NCBI GenBank assembly: GCA_045646865.1
Contig: JAZRLM010000002.1
Coordinates: forward strand, 25,683 to 89,682
Length of the DNA: 64,000 nt
Reading direction: 5' to 3'
DNA from: SIG440 sp045646865
GTDB lineage: Bacteria > Bacillota > Clostridia > Monoglobales > Monoglobaceae
The notes below the pieces were generated by a model. That model was not told the DNA's origin, did not search any database, and saw nothing but the letters and a program-made list of their open reading frames with translations. The first letter of the stretch is position 1, and each line of letters opens with the position of its first letter. A program made the translations under genes and the position numbers. Of this stretch, positions 42,875 to 51,650 are shown piece after piece.

Positions 42875-43635
42875 TGGTAGTTTTTGAAAAACCAAAGGCT
42901 CTGGCAGATGTTCAGATGCATTATTGTCCCGGCTGTACACACGGTATTGTTCACCGTCTTGTGGCTGAGGTTATTGATGAATTGGGTATCGAAGGCAAGA
43001 CAATCGGTATTGCTCCGGTTGGATGCTCGGTTATGGCATACAACTATTTCAACTGTGATATGATTGAAGCGGCACACGGACGTGCTCCGGCTGTTGCAAC
43101 AGGTGTTAAGCGTGCTGACCCCGAAAACCATATTGTATTTACATATCAGGGCGACGGCGACCTTGCATCAATCGGTATGGCAGAAACTGTTCATAGTGCG
43201 GCACGTGGTGAAAATATCACAGTTATCTTCATTAACAATGCAATTTACGGTATGACAGGCGGACAGATGGCACCTACATCTCTTCCCGGTCAGGTTACAC
43301 AGACATCACCTTACGGTCGTGATGTTAATCATTGCGGTTACCCCATTAAGGTTTCTGAAATGCTTGCAACTCTTGAAGGACCTGAATATATCGAAAGAGT
43401 TACTGTTAATAACGTTAAAAATGTAAAAAATGCAAAGAAGGCTATTAAAAAGGCTTTCCAGAACCAGATTGACGGCAAGGGCTTCTCACTTGTTGAAGTT
43501 GTTTCAAGCTGTCCTACAAACTGGGGTATGACTCCTCAGGCAGCACTTAAATGGATTGACGATAATATGCTTCCATACTATCCTTTGGGTGTTTACAAAG
43601 ACAAATCAGCGGCTGCTGAAAAGGAGGAGAAATAA
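42874..43635 (+). CDS. vorA: 2-oxoacid:ferredoxin oxidoreductase beta subunit (TPP-binding), VorA
   Basis: This 253-aa TPP domain has CPGCTHGIVHRLVAEVIDELG and the TPP signature GDGDLASIGMAETVHSAARGENITVIFINNAIYGMTGGQ. It holds the cofactor pyrophosphate and the proximal cluster Cys residues. One-base overlaps on each side show tight coupling with vorB and vorC. Confidence 0.93.
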   Translation: MVVFEKPKALADVQMHYCPGCTHGIVHRLVAEVIDELGIEGKTIGIAPVGCSVMAYNYFNCDMIEAAHGRAPAVATGVKRADPENHIVFTYQGDGDLASIGMAETVHSAARGENITVIFINNAIYGMTGGQMAPTSLPGQVTQTSPYGRDVNHCGYPIKVSEMLATLEGPEYIERVTVNNVKNVKNAKKAIKKAFQNQIDGKGFSLVEVVSSCPTNWGMTPQAALKWIDDNMLPYYPLGVYKDKSAAAEKEEK

Positions 43636-44168
43636 TGAGTGCAACACAAATGTTGATTGCCGGATTCGGTGGTCAGGGTATTCTTTTTACAGGAAAGTTT
43701 TTGGCATACAAAGGCCTTGTTGAAGGTAAGGAAGTAAGCTGGCTTCCCTCATACGGCCCCGAAATGCGTGGCGGTACTGCAAGTTGTAGTGTTATCCTTA
43801 GTGATGAACCCGTTGGCTCGCCCATCGTTTCAAAGCCTGATGTGCTTGTTGCAATGAATCTTCCTTCACTTGACAAATACGAAGATACAGTCGCACCCGG
43901 GGGAATTATAATCGTTGATTCAACTCTTATCGAAAGAAAGATTAAGCGCGATGATGTTACCGCTTATTATGTTCCTGCAACAAAGCTGGCATCGGATAAT
44001 GATATGCCAACACTTGCAAATATGATTATTGCAGGTAAACTGTTAAAGGCAACAGACGGCTTCACAGAAGAAGGCGTTGAAGCGGCACTTAAAAAGGTAA
44101 TTTCAGCAAAGCGTGCTGATATGCTGGAAGTTAACAAAAAGGCAATGCAGATTGGTGCAGATTGCTAA
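43635..44168 (+). CDS. vorC: 2-oxoacid:ferredoxin oxidoreductase gamma subunit, VorC
   Basis: This 177-aa protein is the gamma domain: MLIAGFGGQGILFTGKFLAYKG and WLPSYGPEMRGGTASCSVI. It completes the VOR complex with VorB, VorA and the upstream ferredoxin. It is homologous to IorB encoded at 28403, so the window holds two paralogous oxidoreductases. Confidence 0.93.
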   Translation: MSATQMLIAGFGGQGILFTGKFLAYKGLVEGKEVSWLPSYGPEMRGGTASCSVILSDEPVGSPIVSKPDVLVAMNLPSLDKYEDTVAPGGIIIVDSTLIERKIKRDDVTAYYVPATKLASDNDMPTLANMIIAGKLLKATDGFTEEGVEAALKKVISAKRADMLEVNKKAMQIGADC

Positions 44169-44184
44169 TTTAAGGAGATAAAAA

Positions 44185-45249
44185 ATGGAAATCAAAATTA
44201 CAAAAACAACATGTCCCAAAGAACATCCCGAGTCATCAACTCTGGGCTTTGGTAAATTCTTTACAGACCATATGTTTATTATGGACTATTCAAGAGAAAA
44301 GGGCTGGTATGATGCAAGAATAGTACCATTTGGTGCTTTTGAAATTCATCCTGCATCAACCGTTCTTCACTATGGTTCAGAAATTTTTGAAGGTCTCAAG
44401 GCATACCGCCGTGCTGACGGCAAGGTGCAGATGTTCAGACCTATTGAAAACATCCGCAGAATGAATAGTTCTGCAGAAAGACTTTGTCTGCCTCAGATTG
44501 ACGAGGATATGGCTATGGAAATCTTAAACACATTTGTTAAGTGTGAGGAAGACTGGACTCCGTCTGCCCCAGGCACATCACTTTATCTCCGTCCTTTTAT
44601 GTTTGGTAATGATGAAACATTGGGTGTTCACGCAGTTCACAATGCAAGATTTATGATTATTGCATCACCCGTTGGCAGCTATTACAAAGAGGGTATCAAT
44701 CCTGTTAAAATTATGATTGAAGACCAGGATGTCCGTGCGGTTCGCGGTGGTACAGGTTATGCTAAATGCGGCGGTAACTACGCAGCAAGTAACCGTGCAG
44801 GCGAAAGAGCAGAACAGAAGGGTTATTCACAGGTTCTTTGGCTTGACGGCGTTGAAAGAAAGTATATCGAAGAAGTTGGTGCTATGAACGTTATGTTCAA
44901 AATCAATGGCGAAATTGTTACACCTGCCCTTACAGGCTCAATTCTTCCCGGTATCACACGCAAGTCTTGTATCGAAGTTCTTAAGAGCGAAGGCTACAAT
45001 GTTTCAGAACGCCTTCTCAGCATTGACGAGCTTGAAAAAGCAATGGCTGACGGAACACTTGAAGAAGCTTGGGGTTGCGGTACAGCAGCAGTTGTATCAC
45101 CTATCGGTGAGCTTAGCTACAAGGGTAAAATCTTCACAGTAAACGAAGGCAAAATCGGTGAAGTTACACAGCACCTTTATGACACTCTCACAGGCATTCA
45201 GTGGGGTAAGGTTGAAGACAAATTTGGTTGGACTTGTCCGTTGAAATAG
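44185..45249 (+). CDS. ilvE: Branched-chain amino acid aminotransferase
   Basis: This 354-aa class IV PLP enzyme contains HYGSEIFEGLKAYRR, the GTGYAKCGGNYAASNRAG region with the PLP lysine, and the C-terminal GTAAVVSPIGELSYKG. It links Leu, Ile and Val with their 2-oxoacids. Its place 16 bp after vorC lets oxoacids made by VOR be aminated, or the reverse. RBS AAGGAG supports the ATG. Confidence 0.95.
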   Translation: MEIKITKTTCPKEHPESSTLGFGKFFTDHMFIMDYSREKGWYDARIVPFGAFEIHPASTVLHYGSEIFEGLKAYRRADGKVQMFRPIENIRRMNSSAERLCLPQIDEDMAMEILNTFVKCEEDWTPSAPGTSLYLRPFMFGNDETLGVHAVHNARFMIIASPVGSYYKEGINPVKIMIEDQDVRAVRGGTGYAKCGGNYAASNRAGERAEQKGYSQVLWLDGVERKYIEEVGAMNVMFKINGEIVTPALTGSILPGITRKSCIEVLKSEGYNVSERLLSIDELEKAMADGTLEEAWGCGTAAVVSPIGELSYKGKIFTVNEGKIGEVTQHLYDTLTGIQWGKVEDKFGWTCPLK

Positions 45250-45285
45250 TAGTAAACGGATATCTTGTTAAGGAGGAAACAATAA

Positions 45286-46677
45286 ATGAAAAATGTTAAT
45301 GTAGCGGACACAACTCTTTGCCGCAATGCGACATTGAGCTTTAAAGAAAAAATAGAAATCGTAAGACAACTTGAAAAGCTAAATGTTAATGCTATTGAAC
45401 TACCTGCAATCGAGGATAAAAAGAGCGATATTCTATTGGTTCGTACAATTTCTTCATTTGTTCAGAGCAGTATCATTTCTGTTGCTTCGGGAATGACCGA
45501 GGAAGGCGTTGATTTTGCTGCGGAAGCTCTTTCTGCCGCAAAGAACCCCCGTATTCGTGTTGAACTGCCTGTTTCTCCTGTTGGTATGGAATACACATGC
45601 CACAAAAAGGCACCCAAAATGCTTGAACTCATAACACAGCTTGTATCAAGGGCTAAAGGTGCATATGCAGACGTTGAGTTCTGTGCAGTTGATGCAACAA
45701 GAGCGGAGGAAAAGTTCCTGATTGATGCCGTAAAGGCGGCAATCGGTGCAGGGGCGACTTTGGTTACTCTGTGCGATACAGCGGGCGAAATGATGCCTGA
45801 TGAATTTGCAGGATTTGTAGATGATTTATGCGCAAAGATTCCTGAACTTGCATCTGTTAAACTGGGTGTGTCCTGTGAAAATAAAAACGGTATGGCAAAT
45901 GCAGCGGCTGTTATGACTGTAAGAGATAGCGCAGACACCGTAAAAACAGCAGTTTCAAAGGGCGCAGTATGCCTTGAAAGATTTGCCGAAACTATAAAGA
46001 ACTGCGGCAATAACTGCGGTATATCTTCTGAAGTAAAGTATACCGAGCTTAATCGTATTATTCACCAGATTTCAAGAATAATCGGCGATACAGAAACATC
46101 GGTTGCTGATGAAATGATTCATATTGACAGTAGTGCAATGTATCTTGACAAAAGCGATGATATTGCTGCAGTAAATGCACTTGCTCAGAAACTTGGCTAT
46201 GACCTTAGTGATGAGGATAGCGAAAAGGTTTTTGAAGAATTTAAAAAGCTTACCGTAAAAAAGGAAAAGGTGAGCGCAAAAGAGCTTGATGCAATTGTTG
46301 CGGCAGTTGCACTTCAGGTTCCGCCTACATACAAACTTATCAGCTATGTGATAAACACAGGCAATATAATTACTGCATCTGCTCAGATAAAGCTGCAAAA
46401 GAATGAAAGCGACGAAATCGAAGGTGTTTCAATGGGTGATGGCCCAATTGATGCTGCTTTCCGTGCAATCGAGCAGATAACCGGCAACCATTATGAACTT
46501 GACGATTTTCAGATTCAGTCTGTTACCGAAGGCCGCGAGGCTATGGGCTCTGCTATTGTAAAACTCCGCAAGGGAAGCCGTGTATATTCGGGAAGCGGTA
46601 TTTCAACAGATATTGTCGGTGCAAGTATAAAGGCATATCTCGGTGCAGTTAATAAGATTGTATATGAGGAGGCATAA
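45286..46677 (+). CDS. Isopropylmalate-synthase-like protein with degenerate active site
   Basis: This 463-aa protein has an HMGL-type TIM barrel (about 1-270) and a C-terminal LeuA regulatory domain (about 335-463, ending KAYLGAVNKI). The catalytic motifs are altered. DTTLRDGEQ reads DTTLCRNAT, and the metal-binding HxHND reads SCENKN. It therefore seems unable to work as a normal isopropylmalate or homocitrate synthase. It could be a sensor, a scaffold or an enzyme of changed chemistry. It lies within the Leu T-box operon. Confidence 0.75.
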   Translation: MKNVNVADTTLCRNATLSFKEKIEIVRQLEKLNVNAIELPAIEDKKSDILLVRTISSFVQSSIISVASGMTEEGVDFAAEALSAAKNPRIRVELPVSPVGMEYTCHKKAPKMLELITQLVSRAKGAYADVEFCAVDATRAEEKFLIDAVKAAIGAGATLVTLCDTAGEMMPDEFAGFVDDLCAKIPELASVKLGVSCENKNGMANAAAVMTVRDSADTVKTAVSKGAVCLERFAETIKNCGNNCGISSEVKYTELNRIIHQISRIIGDTETSVADEMIHIDSSAMYLDKSDDIAAVNALAQKLGYDLSDEDSEKVFEEFKKLTVKKEKVSAKELDAIVAAVALQVPPTYKLISYVINTGNIITASAQIKLQKNESDEIEGVSMGDGPIDAAFRAIEQITGNHYELDDFQIQSVTEGREAMGSAIVKLRKGSRVYSGSGISTDIVGASIKAYLGAVNKIVYEEA

Positions 46678-46680
46678 AAT

Positions 46681-49209
46681 ATGAAATTATCATTTTCAAC
46701 AAAGGGATGGCATGGCCATTCCTTTGAAGATTTTTGCGATATTGCAAAGGATATGAAGTTTGAAGGAATCGAACTTCACAACATTTACAATCCTTTGTTT
46801 ACCGAAAAAGACGGCGCGTTTTACAATTATGCGGCTGCGGCAACGGTAAGAAGATTGTATGAACTTAAACTTACCATTCCCTGCATAGATACACTTTGCG
46901 ACTGTGCAGATATTTCCGCAAAGCAAAAATCACTTGACGAAATTAACGAATGTATCAAGATTGCCACAAACCTTCATATTCCCAATGTTCGCATAAAAGC
47001 AATCGGAGAGGGAATCGAAAAGGATGAAGCAATCAAGTCTGTTATGGAAATTCTTTCTCTTGTTGTTCCAAAGGCAGAGGCAAATAATATTTCTTTGCTT
47101 ATTGAAACAACCGGAATATTCTGCGATACTGCGGCTCTCCGTGAAGTTCTTATCGACTTTGCGAGTGATTCTCTTGGCGCATTGTGGGATATGTGTTCAC
47201 CTTATTTTAATAACGGCGAACAGCCCGAGTCAACAATAACAAATCTTGGCGCTTATGTCCGCCATGTACATATCAAGGATGCACAGCGCACAAAAGATGG
47301 TACAGAATACTGCCTTATGGGCGAGGGTGAGCTTCCTATCGGCGAAATGATGGCGGCACTGCGCTCGGTCAATTATGACGGTTTTATATCACTTGAATGG
47401 CATCCTGACTGGTGTAAAGAGCTTGATGATATGGAAATTATCTTTGCACAGTTTGTAAATTATATGAAACAGTTCAGCGACCCTGCAAAAAATGTTTCAT
47501 CGCTGTATTCAAACAGAGCACACACAGGAAAGTTTGTATGGAAAAAAGACCTTTTGATTGACTGCACTTTCCCACAGGTGCTTGACCGTATGGTTGAGGA
47601 ATTCCCCGACCAGTATGCATTTAAGTATACAACACTTGACTATACAAGAACATACAGCGAATTCCGTGACGATGTTGACGAATTTGCCCGTGCTCTTGTT
47701 GCAATGGGTGTTAAAGCAGGTACCCACGTTGCCGTATGGGCAACAAATGTGCCCCAATGGTACATAGCGTTCTGGGCTACCACTAAAATCGGTGCTGTTC
47801 TGGTTACTGTAAACACAGCATATAAAATTCATGAGGCAGAATATCTGTTCAAGCAGTCTGACACCCATACACTTATTATGGTTGACGGCTATCGTGATTC
47901 AAATTATTCACAGATTATGGCGGAACTTTGTCCCGAGCTTGAAGACCTCAAACCCGGTGAACAGCTCCACGCAAAAAGACTTCCATTCCTGAGAAATATC
48001 ATTACTGTTGGTTTCAAACAGAAGGGTTGTATGGAGTGGGAGGATGTCCTGGCTATGGCATCAAAAGTTCCGCTCGAGGTAGTTCACCGTATGGCTGCGG
48101 CAGTTGACAAGGACGATGTGTGCAATATGCAGTATACATCAGGTACAACAGGTTTCCCCAAGGGTGTTATGCTGACACATTATAATGTTGTAAACAATGG
48201 TAAATGTATAGGCGACAGAATGGATTTGTCAACGGCAGACAGAATGATGATTCAGGTGCCTATGTTCCATTGCTTTGGTATGGTGCTGGCAATGACTGCA
48301 TCAATGACTCACGGTGCAACCTTGTTCCCACTTCCGTATTTCTCACCAAAGCCTGCTCTTGCCTGCATTAACCGTGAACATATAACTGCATTCCACGGCG
48401 TTCCCACAATGTTCATTGCGCTTCTTGAACACGAGGATTTTGAAAAGACCGACTTTTCATATATGCGTACGGGAATTATGGCAGGAAGTCCCTGCCCCAT
48501 CTCTGCAATGCAGGATGTTGTAAATAAGATGAATATGAAGGAAATCACTATTGTTTACGGTCAGACCGAGGCATCACCCGGTTGTACTATGAGTTCCACC
48601 GATGACCCACTTGAAGTTCGTGTAGGAACGGTTGGTCGTGCTCTTCCTGAAATTGAATGTAAAATTGTTGACCCCGAAACAGGTGAGGAATGTCCCGTTG
48701 GTGTAAACGGTGAGTTTGTTGCACGCGGATACAATATAATGAAGGGTTACTACAAAATGCCAAAGGCAACTGCGGCGGCAATTGATAAAGACGGCTGGCT
48801 TCACACAGGCGACCTTGCCTGCAAGACCGAGGATGGCAACTATAAAATTACCGGACGTCTTAAGGATATGATTATCCGAGGTGGCGAGAATATTTATCCC
48901 AAAGAAATTGAGGAATTTATTTATACTCATCCATCTGTCAGCGATGTTCAGGTTATCGGTGTTCCTGACGAACAGTACGGCGAAGAAATTATGGCTTGTA
49001 TTATCCTGAAAGACGGCGAGGAAATGACCGAGAAGGAAATGAAGGATTATATCCTTGCCCATATGGCAAAGCACAAGGTGCCAAGGTATATTGACTTTGT
49101 TGATTCCTTCCCAATGAATGCGGCAGGAAAAATCCTTAAATATAAGATGCGAGAAGATGCGGTTGTGAAACTTGGTCTTCAAAAGGCAGACAGCGTGGTG
49201 ACAGCATAA
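46681..49209 (+). CDS. Fusion of xylose-isomerase-like TIM barrel and acyl-CoA synthetase
   Basis: Residues 1 to about 265 match the sugar-phosphate isomerase/epimerase fold: MKLSFSTKGWHGHSFEDF, IETTGIFCDT, HVHIKDAQRT and SLEWHPDW, with acidic/His metal ligands. Residues about 295-842 are an ANL acyl-CoA synthetase with YTSGTTGFPKGVML, YGQTEASPG, TGDLA and NAAGKILK. A short linker joins them. A single 842-codon frame with no internal start signal supports a true fusion. The second half should activate an acid; the TIM-barrel substrate is unknown. Confidence 0.85.
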   Translation: MKLSFSTKGWHGHSFEDFCDIAKDMKFEGIELHNIYNPLFTEKDGAFYNYAAAATVRRLYELKLTIPCIDTLCDCADISAKQKSLDEINECIKIATNLHIPNVRIKAIGEGIEKDEAIKSVMEILSLVVPKAEANNISLLIETTGIFCDTAALREVLIDFASDSLGALWDMCSPYFNNGEQPESTITNLGAYVRHVHIKDAQRTKDGTEYCLMGEGELPIGEMMAALRSVNYDGFISLEWHPDWCKELDDMEIIFAQFVNYMKQFSDPAKNVSSLYSNRAHTGKFVWKKDLLIDCTFPQVLDRMVEEFPDQYAFKYTTLDYTRTYSEFRDDVDEFARALVAMGVKAGTHVAVWATNVPQWYIAFWATTKIGAVLVTVNTAYKIHEAEYLFKQSDTHTLIMVDGYRDSNYSQIMAELCPELEDLKPGEQLHAKRLPFLRNIITVGFKQKGCMEWEDVLAMASKVPLEVVHRMAAAVDKDDVCNMQYTSGTTGFPKGVMLTHYNVVNNGKCIGDRMDLSTADRMMIQVPMFHCFGMVLAMTASMTHGATLFPLPYFSPKPALACINREHITAFHGVPTMFIALLEHEDFEKTDFSYMRTGIMAGSPCPISAMQDVVNKMNMKEITIVYGQTEASPGCTMSSTDDPLEVRVGTVGRALPEIECKIVDPETGEECPVGVNGEFVARGYNIMKGYYKMPKATAAAIDKDGWLHTGDLACKTEDGNYKITGRLKDMIIRGGENIYPKEIEEFIYTHPSVSDVQVIGVPDEQYGEEIMACIILKDGEEMTEKEMKDYILAHMAKHKVPRYIDFVDSFPMNAAGKILKYKMREDAVVKLGLQKADSVVTA

Positions 49210-50012
49210 TGGTAAAAGGCTTCTATGTAATTGACGCACATTGTCACATCTACCCCGAAAAAATTGCCGAAAAGGCGGTTGCTGCGACCGACAAATTTTA
49301 TGGATCAACAGCCTTTGGCAAGGGAACTGTGGAGCATTTGATGAAGGCTTACAAAAAATTTGGTATTGACCACGCAATAGTGCAGTCTGTTGCAACAACA
49401 CCCCATCAGGTAAAAAGCATAAACGAATTTATTGCTGCAGAGGTGAAGGCTAGCGAAGGTTTTCTTACAGGTCTTGGAACTTTGCATCCTGAAAGCTGTG
49501 ATATCGGCGGTGATATTGAACACCTTATGGAACTTGGTCTTAAAGGCGTAAAGCTGCACCCTGACATTCAGGGATTTCAGGTTGATAAAGGTAATCTTCT
49601 TAAAATCTACGAGTATTGCGAAAAGAAGAATTTGCCCATTCTGATGCATACAGGCGACTATCGTTATGACAACTCAAACCCCAACCGTGTGTTGCCGGTT
49701 TTAAAGTCATATCCCAACCTTACCTTGATTGGTGCACATTTCGGTGGCTGGTCGGTGTGGGAAGAGGCCTGTGAGAAATTTGCAGGGCTACCCAACTTTT
49801 ATGTTGACTGTTCCTCCAGCTTTGAATTTTCAAAGGATTGCGACTTTAAGGAACTGATTATGCGCTACGGAACAGACCGTGTCCTCTTTGGCTCCGATTA
49901 CCCGATGTGGTCGGCAAAAAATGTGCTGAAAAAATTGTTTGCAATGAAACTTGGCGATGATGCAAACCGCAGAATTTTAAGCGAAAACGCAAAGGAACTT
50001 TTTAAAATCTAA
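49209..50012 (+). CDS. Amidohydrolase family 2 (ACMSD-like) protein
   Basis: This 267-aa metal-dependent TIM barrel has DAHCHIYP at residues 9-16, GVKLHPDIQGF, LMHTGDYRYD, HFGGW and the catalytic FGSDYP. The family includes decarboxylases and hydrolases of cyclic or aromatic acids. The start overlaps the preceding stop by one base, so it is the last gene of the vor operon. Substrate unknown. Confidence 0.85.
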   Translation: MVKGFYVIDAHCHIYPEKIAEKAVAATDKFYGSTAFGKGTVEHLMKAYKKFGIDHAIVQSVATTPHQVKSINEFIAAEVKASEGFLTGLGTLHPESCDIGGDIEHLMELGLKGVKLHPDIQGFQVDKGNLLKIYEYCEKKNLPILMHTGDYRYDNSNPNRVLPVLKSYPNLTLIGAHFGGWSVWEEACEKFAGLPNFYVDCSSSFEFSKDCDFKELIMRYGTDRVLFGSDYPMWSAKNVLKKLFAMKLGDDANRRILSENAKELFKI

Positions 50013-50015
50013 GTA

Positions 50016-50042
50016 AAAACAGTCCGTGAGGACTGTTTTTTT
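50016..50042 (+). terminator. Terminator of the vor operon
   Basis: AAAAACAGTCC/GGACTGTTTTT perfect stem and T run. It separates the vor operon from the recombinase operon. Confidence 0.9.
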
Positions 50043-50083
50043 ATGCTTAAATATGGCAACAATACCTTTGTGGAGGTGTTTTT

Positions 50084-50236
50084 ATGAAGATTACAAGATA
50101 TGTAAACGGTAAAAAGGTCACTAAGGCATTGTCGGGAGAGATTGTTATACAGAATGACTTGATTTCGGGTACGATTGAAAAGGTAAACAGCCGCTTTTTA
50201 AACGTGCAGAATGCAGAAAAGAGAATAGATGGATAA
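50084..50236 (+). CDS. Small 50-aa protein coupled to the recombinase
   Basis: ATG 50084 has GGAGGTG six bases upstream. The 50-residue product starts MKITRYVNGKKVTKALSGE, is basic (11 Lys/Arg) and shows no membrane segment. It overlaps the recombinase start by 8 nt, so translation is probably coupled. No family is recognised. By position it is a candidate accessory or directionality factor for the recombinase; this is inference only. Confidence 0.7.
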   Translation: MKITRYVNGKKVTKALSGEIVIQNDLISGTIEKVNSRFLNVQNAEKRIDG

Positions 50237-51596
50237 AACTGCCGCAATTTATATAAGAGTTTCAACAGATGCACAAAGGGAGGAAGGTTATTCCATTGAT
50301 GCCCAAAAGGAGATGCTTACCGCTTATTGTGTATCAAAGTCCATAAAAAAGTATGACTATTACATTGACGGCGGTTTCAGCGGCAGCAATATTGAAAGAC
50401 CCGAGCTTGCCAGACTTATAGATGATATAAAGCAGGGCAAAATCGGGTGCGTTATTGTGTATAAGCTTGACCGACTTTCAAGAAGTCAGAAGGACACGTT
50501 GTATCTTATTGAGGATGTTTTTAATCCAAACGGTGTTGACTTTATCTCGCTGAATGAAAGTATGGACACATCAACCCCACTTGGCAGGCTTATGCTTGGA
50601 ATACTTTCGGCATTTGCTCAGCTTGAACGTGAAAACATCAAAGAACGTACAAGTATGGGTATGAAAGAACGCATAAAAATGGGTTACTGGATGGGCGGAG
50701 GCAGAGTTCCCTTTGGTTATGACTATGACATGGAAAAGGGCATTCTTGTACCCAATAAAGATGCAGATACAGTGCGTAAGGTTTTTGAACTTTATATCGG
50801 TGGTTATTCAACCAATTCCATTGCCCGACTGCTTGGGTTGTCTTATGAAAAACTCGCACGTCAAATCCTGACGCGCAAGACATATACGGGTTACATCTGC
50901 TACAACGGCGAAGAATATAAGGGCAGGCACGAGGCAATTATTTCCCCGGAAACATACGAGAAGGCAATGCAGATAATGGTTGAACGTTCGGGGTCGAAAC
51001 GGATTGAAAAGGGAAATCTTTTGACAGGTCTTGTGCGGTGTGGCTGCTGCGGCGCAAAAATGCGTTATCATAAGTGGGGCAAAAACGGATATAAACTTGT
51101 GTGCTATTCACATGATAAAAGCAAGCCCCATCTTATCAAAGACCCGTATTGTCCCAATAAAGGGGTGTGGGCAGAAGAACTGGAAAATGTAATAAAAGAG
51201 GATTTGTTTTCCCTTGCATTAAAAAACAAAAATAAAAAGGGTTTATACGCCACCTCGGCATCTGTTCTGGAAATACTGGAGGAACGGCAAAAAAGAATAA
51301 CAGAAAAATTAAAAAAACTTTACCTTATTTTTGCAGAAAGCGAGGATACAGCGCTTAATTCTGCAATAAAGGAAACAAAGGCTGAAATGAAAGAAATAGA
51401 AAGAAAAATCAGCATCGAAAAGAAACAACGGCTTGTAAGCAAATATGAAAACGAAATAAAAACACGACTTTCGACCCTTCGTGAAAGCTGGGATTATATG
51501 ACGTTAAAGGAACAATGCAGTATCATAAAGGACTGTGTTTCCGAGATTGTTGTATGCGGTGATGATATAAAAATATATTATAAATTTGATATGTAA
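50229..51596 (+). CDS. Large serine recombinase
   Basis: This 455-aa enzyme has a resolvase-type catalytic domain (about 1-145) with Arg10 and nucleophile Ser12 in YIRVSTDAQ, and the SRLSRSQ-type DRLSRSQKD. A recombinase domain follows (about 155-260, RVPFGYDYDMEKGILVPN), then a zinc ribbon (about 268-325, CGCC with distal Cys) and a coiled coil (about 345-415) that controls directionality in this family. Its stop lies 5 bp from an attP arm at a breakpoint of sigG. It is intact and probably acts on those sites. Confidence 0.93.
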   Translation: MDKTAAIYIRVSTDAQREEGYSIDAQKEMLTAYCVSKSIKKYDYYIDGGFSGSNIERPELARLIDDIKQGKIGCVIVYKLDRLSRSQKDTLYLIEDVFNPNGVDFISLNESMDTSTPLGRLMLGILSAFAQLERENIKERTSMGMKERIKMGYWMGGGRVPFGYDYDMEKGILVPNKDADTVRKVFELYIGGYSTNSIARLLGLSYEKLARQILTRKTYTGYICYNGEEYKGRHEAIISPETYEKAMQIMVERSGSKRIEKGNLLTGLVRCGCCGAKMRYHKWGKNGYKLVCYSHDKSKPHLIKDPYCPNKGVWAEELENVIKEDLFSLALKNKNKKGLYATSASVLEILEERQKRITEKLKKLYLIFAESEDTALNSAIKETKAEMKEIERKISIEKKQRLVSKYENEIKTRLSTLRESWDYMTLKEQCSIIKDCVSEIVVCGDDIKIYYKFDM

Positions 51597-51601
51597 ATTT
51601 A

Positions 51602-51650
51602 TTTCCCCAAAGGACAGCTATTGGCACAGCGTACGTAGAAAATTTAACGC
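51602..51650 (+). other. Right hybrid attachment site (attP half + sigG attB half)
   Basis: TTTCCCCAAAG-G-ACAGC (51602-51618) is the attP arm next to the recombinase gene. The core GGCAC (51623-51627) is the reverse complement of the left core GTGCC. To the right are sigG codons 99 and lower on the minus strand. Confidence 0.85.

Larger units (their letters stand above)
13697..51622. mobile_element. Predicted 37.9-kb site-specific invertible segment splitting sigG
   Basis: The segment is bounded by hybrid att sites with the same GTGCC core in opposite orientation. It carries a large serine recombinase at its right end. Inverting it would join the sigG halves on the minus strand and regenerate a palindromic attP between the EamA gene and the recombinase. 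It holds mostly housekeeping genes, so it is chromosomal DNA caught between two sites rather than a classic mobile element. Confidence 0.85.

Noticed and set aside
48574..49401. Long antisense open frame opposite the acyl-CoA synthetase.
   Set aside because: Low-complexity Cys/His-rich translation, no start signal, and fully opposite a strong gene.
13674..51618. The arms TTTCCCCAAAG-N-ACAGC are direct repeats on the plus strand, which suggests excision of 38 kb like the skin element.
   Set aside because: The core GTGCC and the two sigG halves are in inverted orientation. Excision would not join the gene halves and would delete essential genes. The arms look direct only because a palindromic attP was split.
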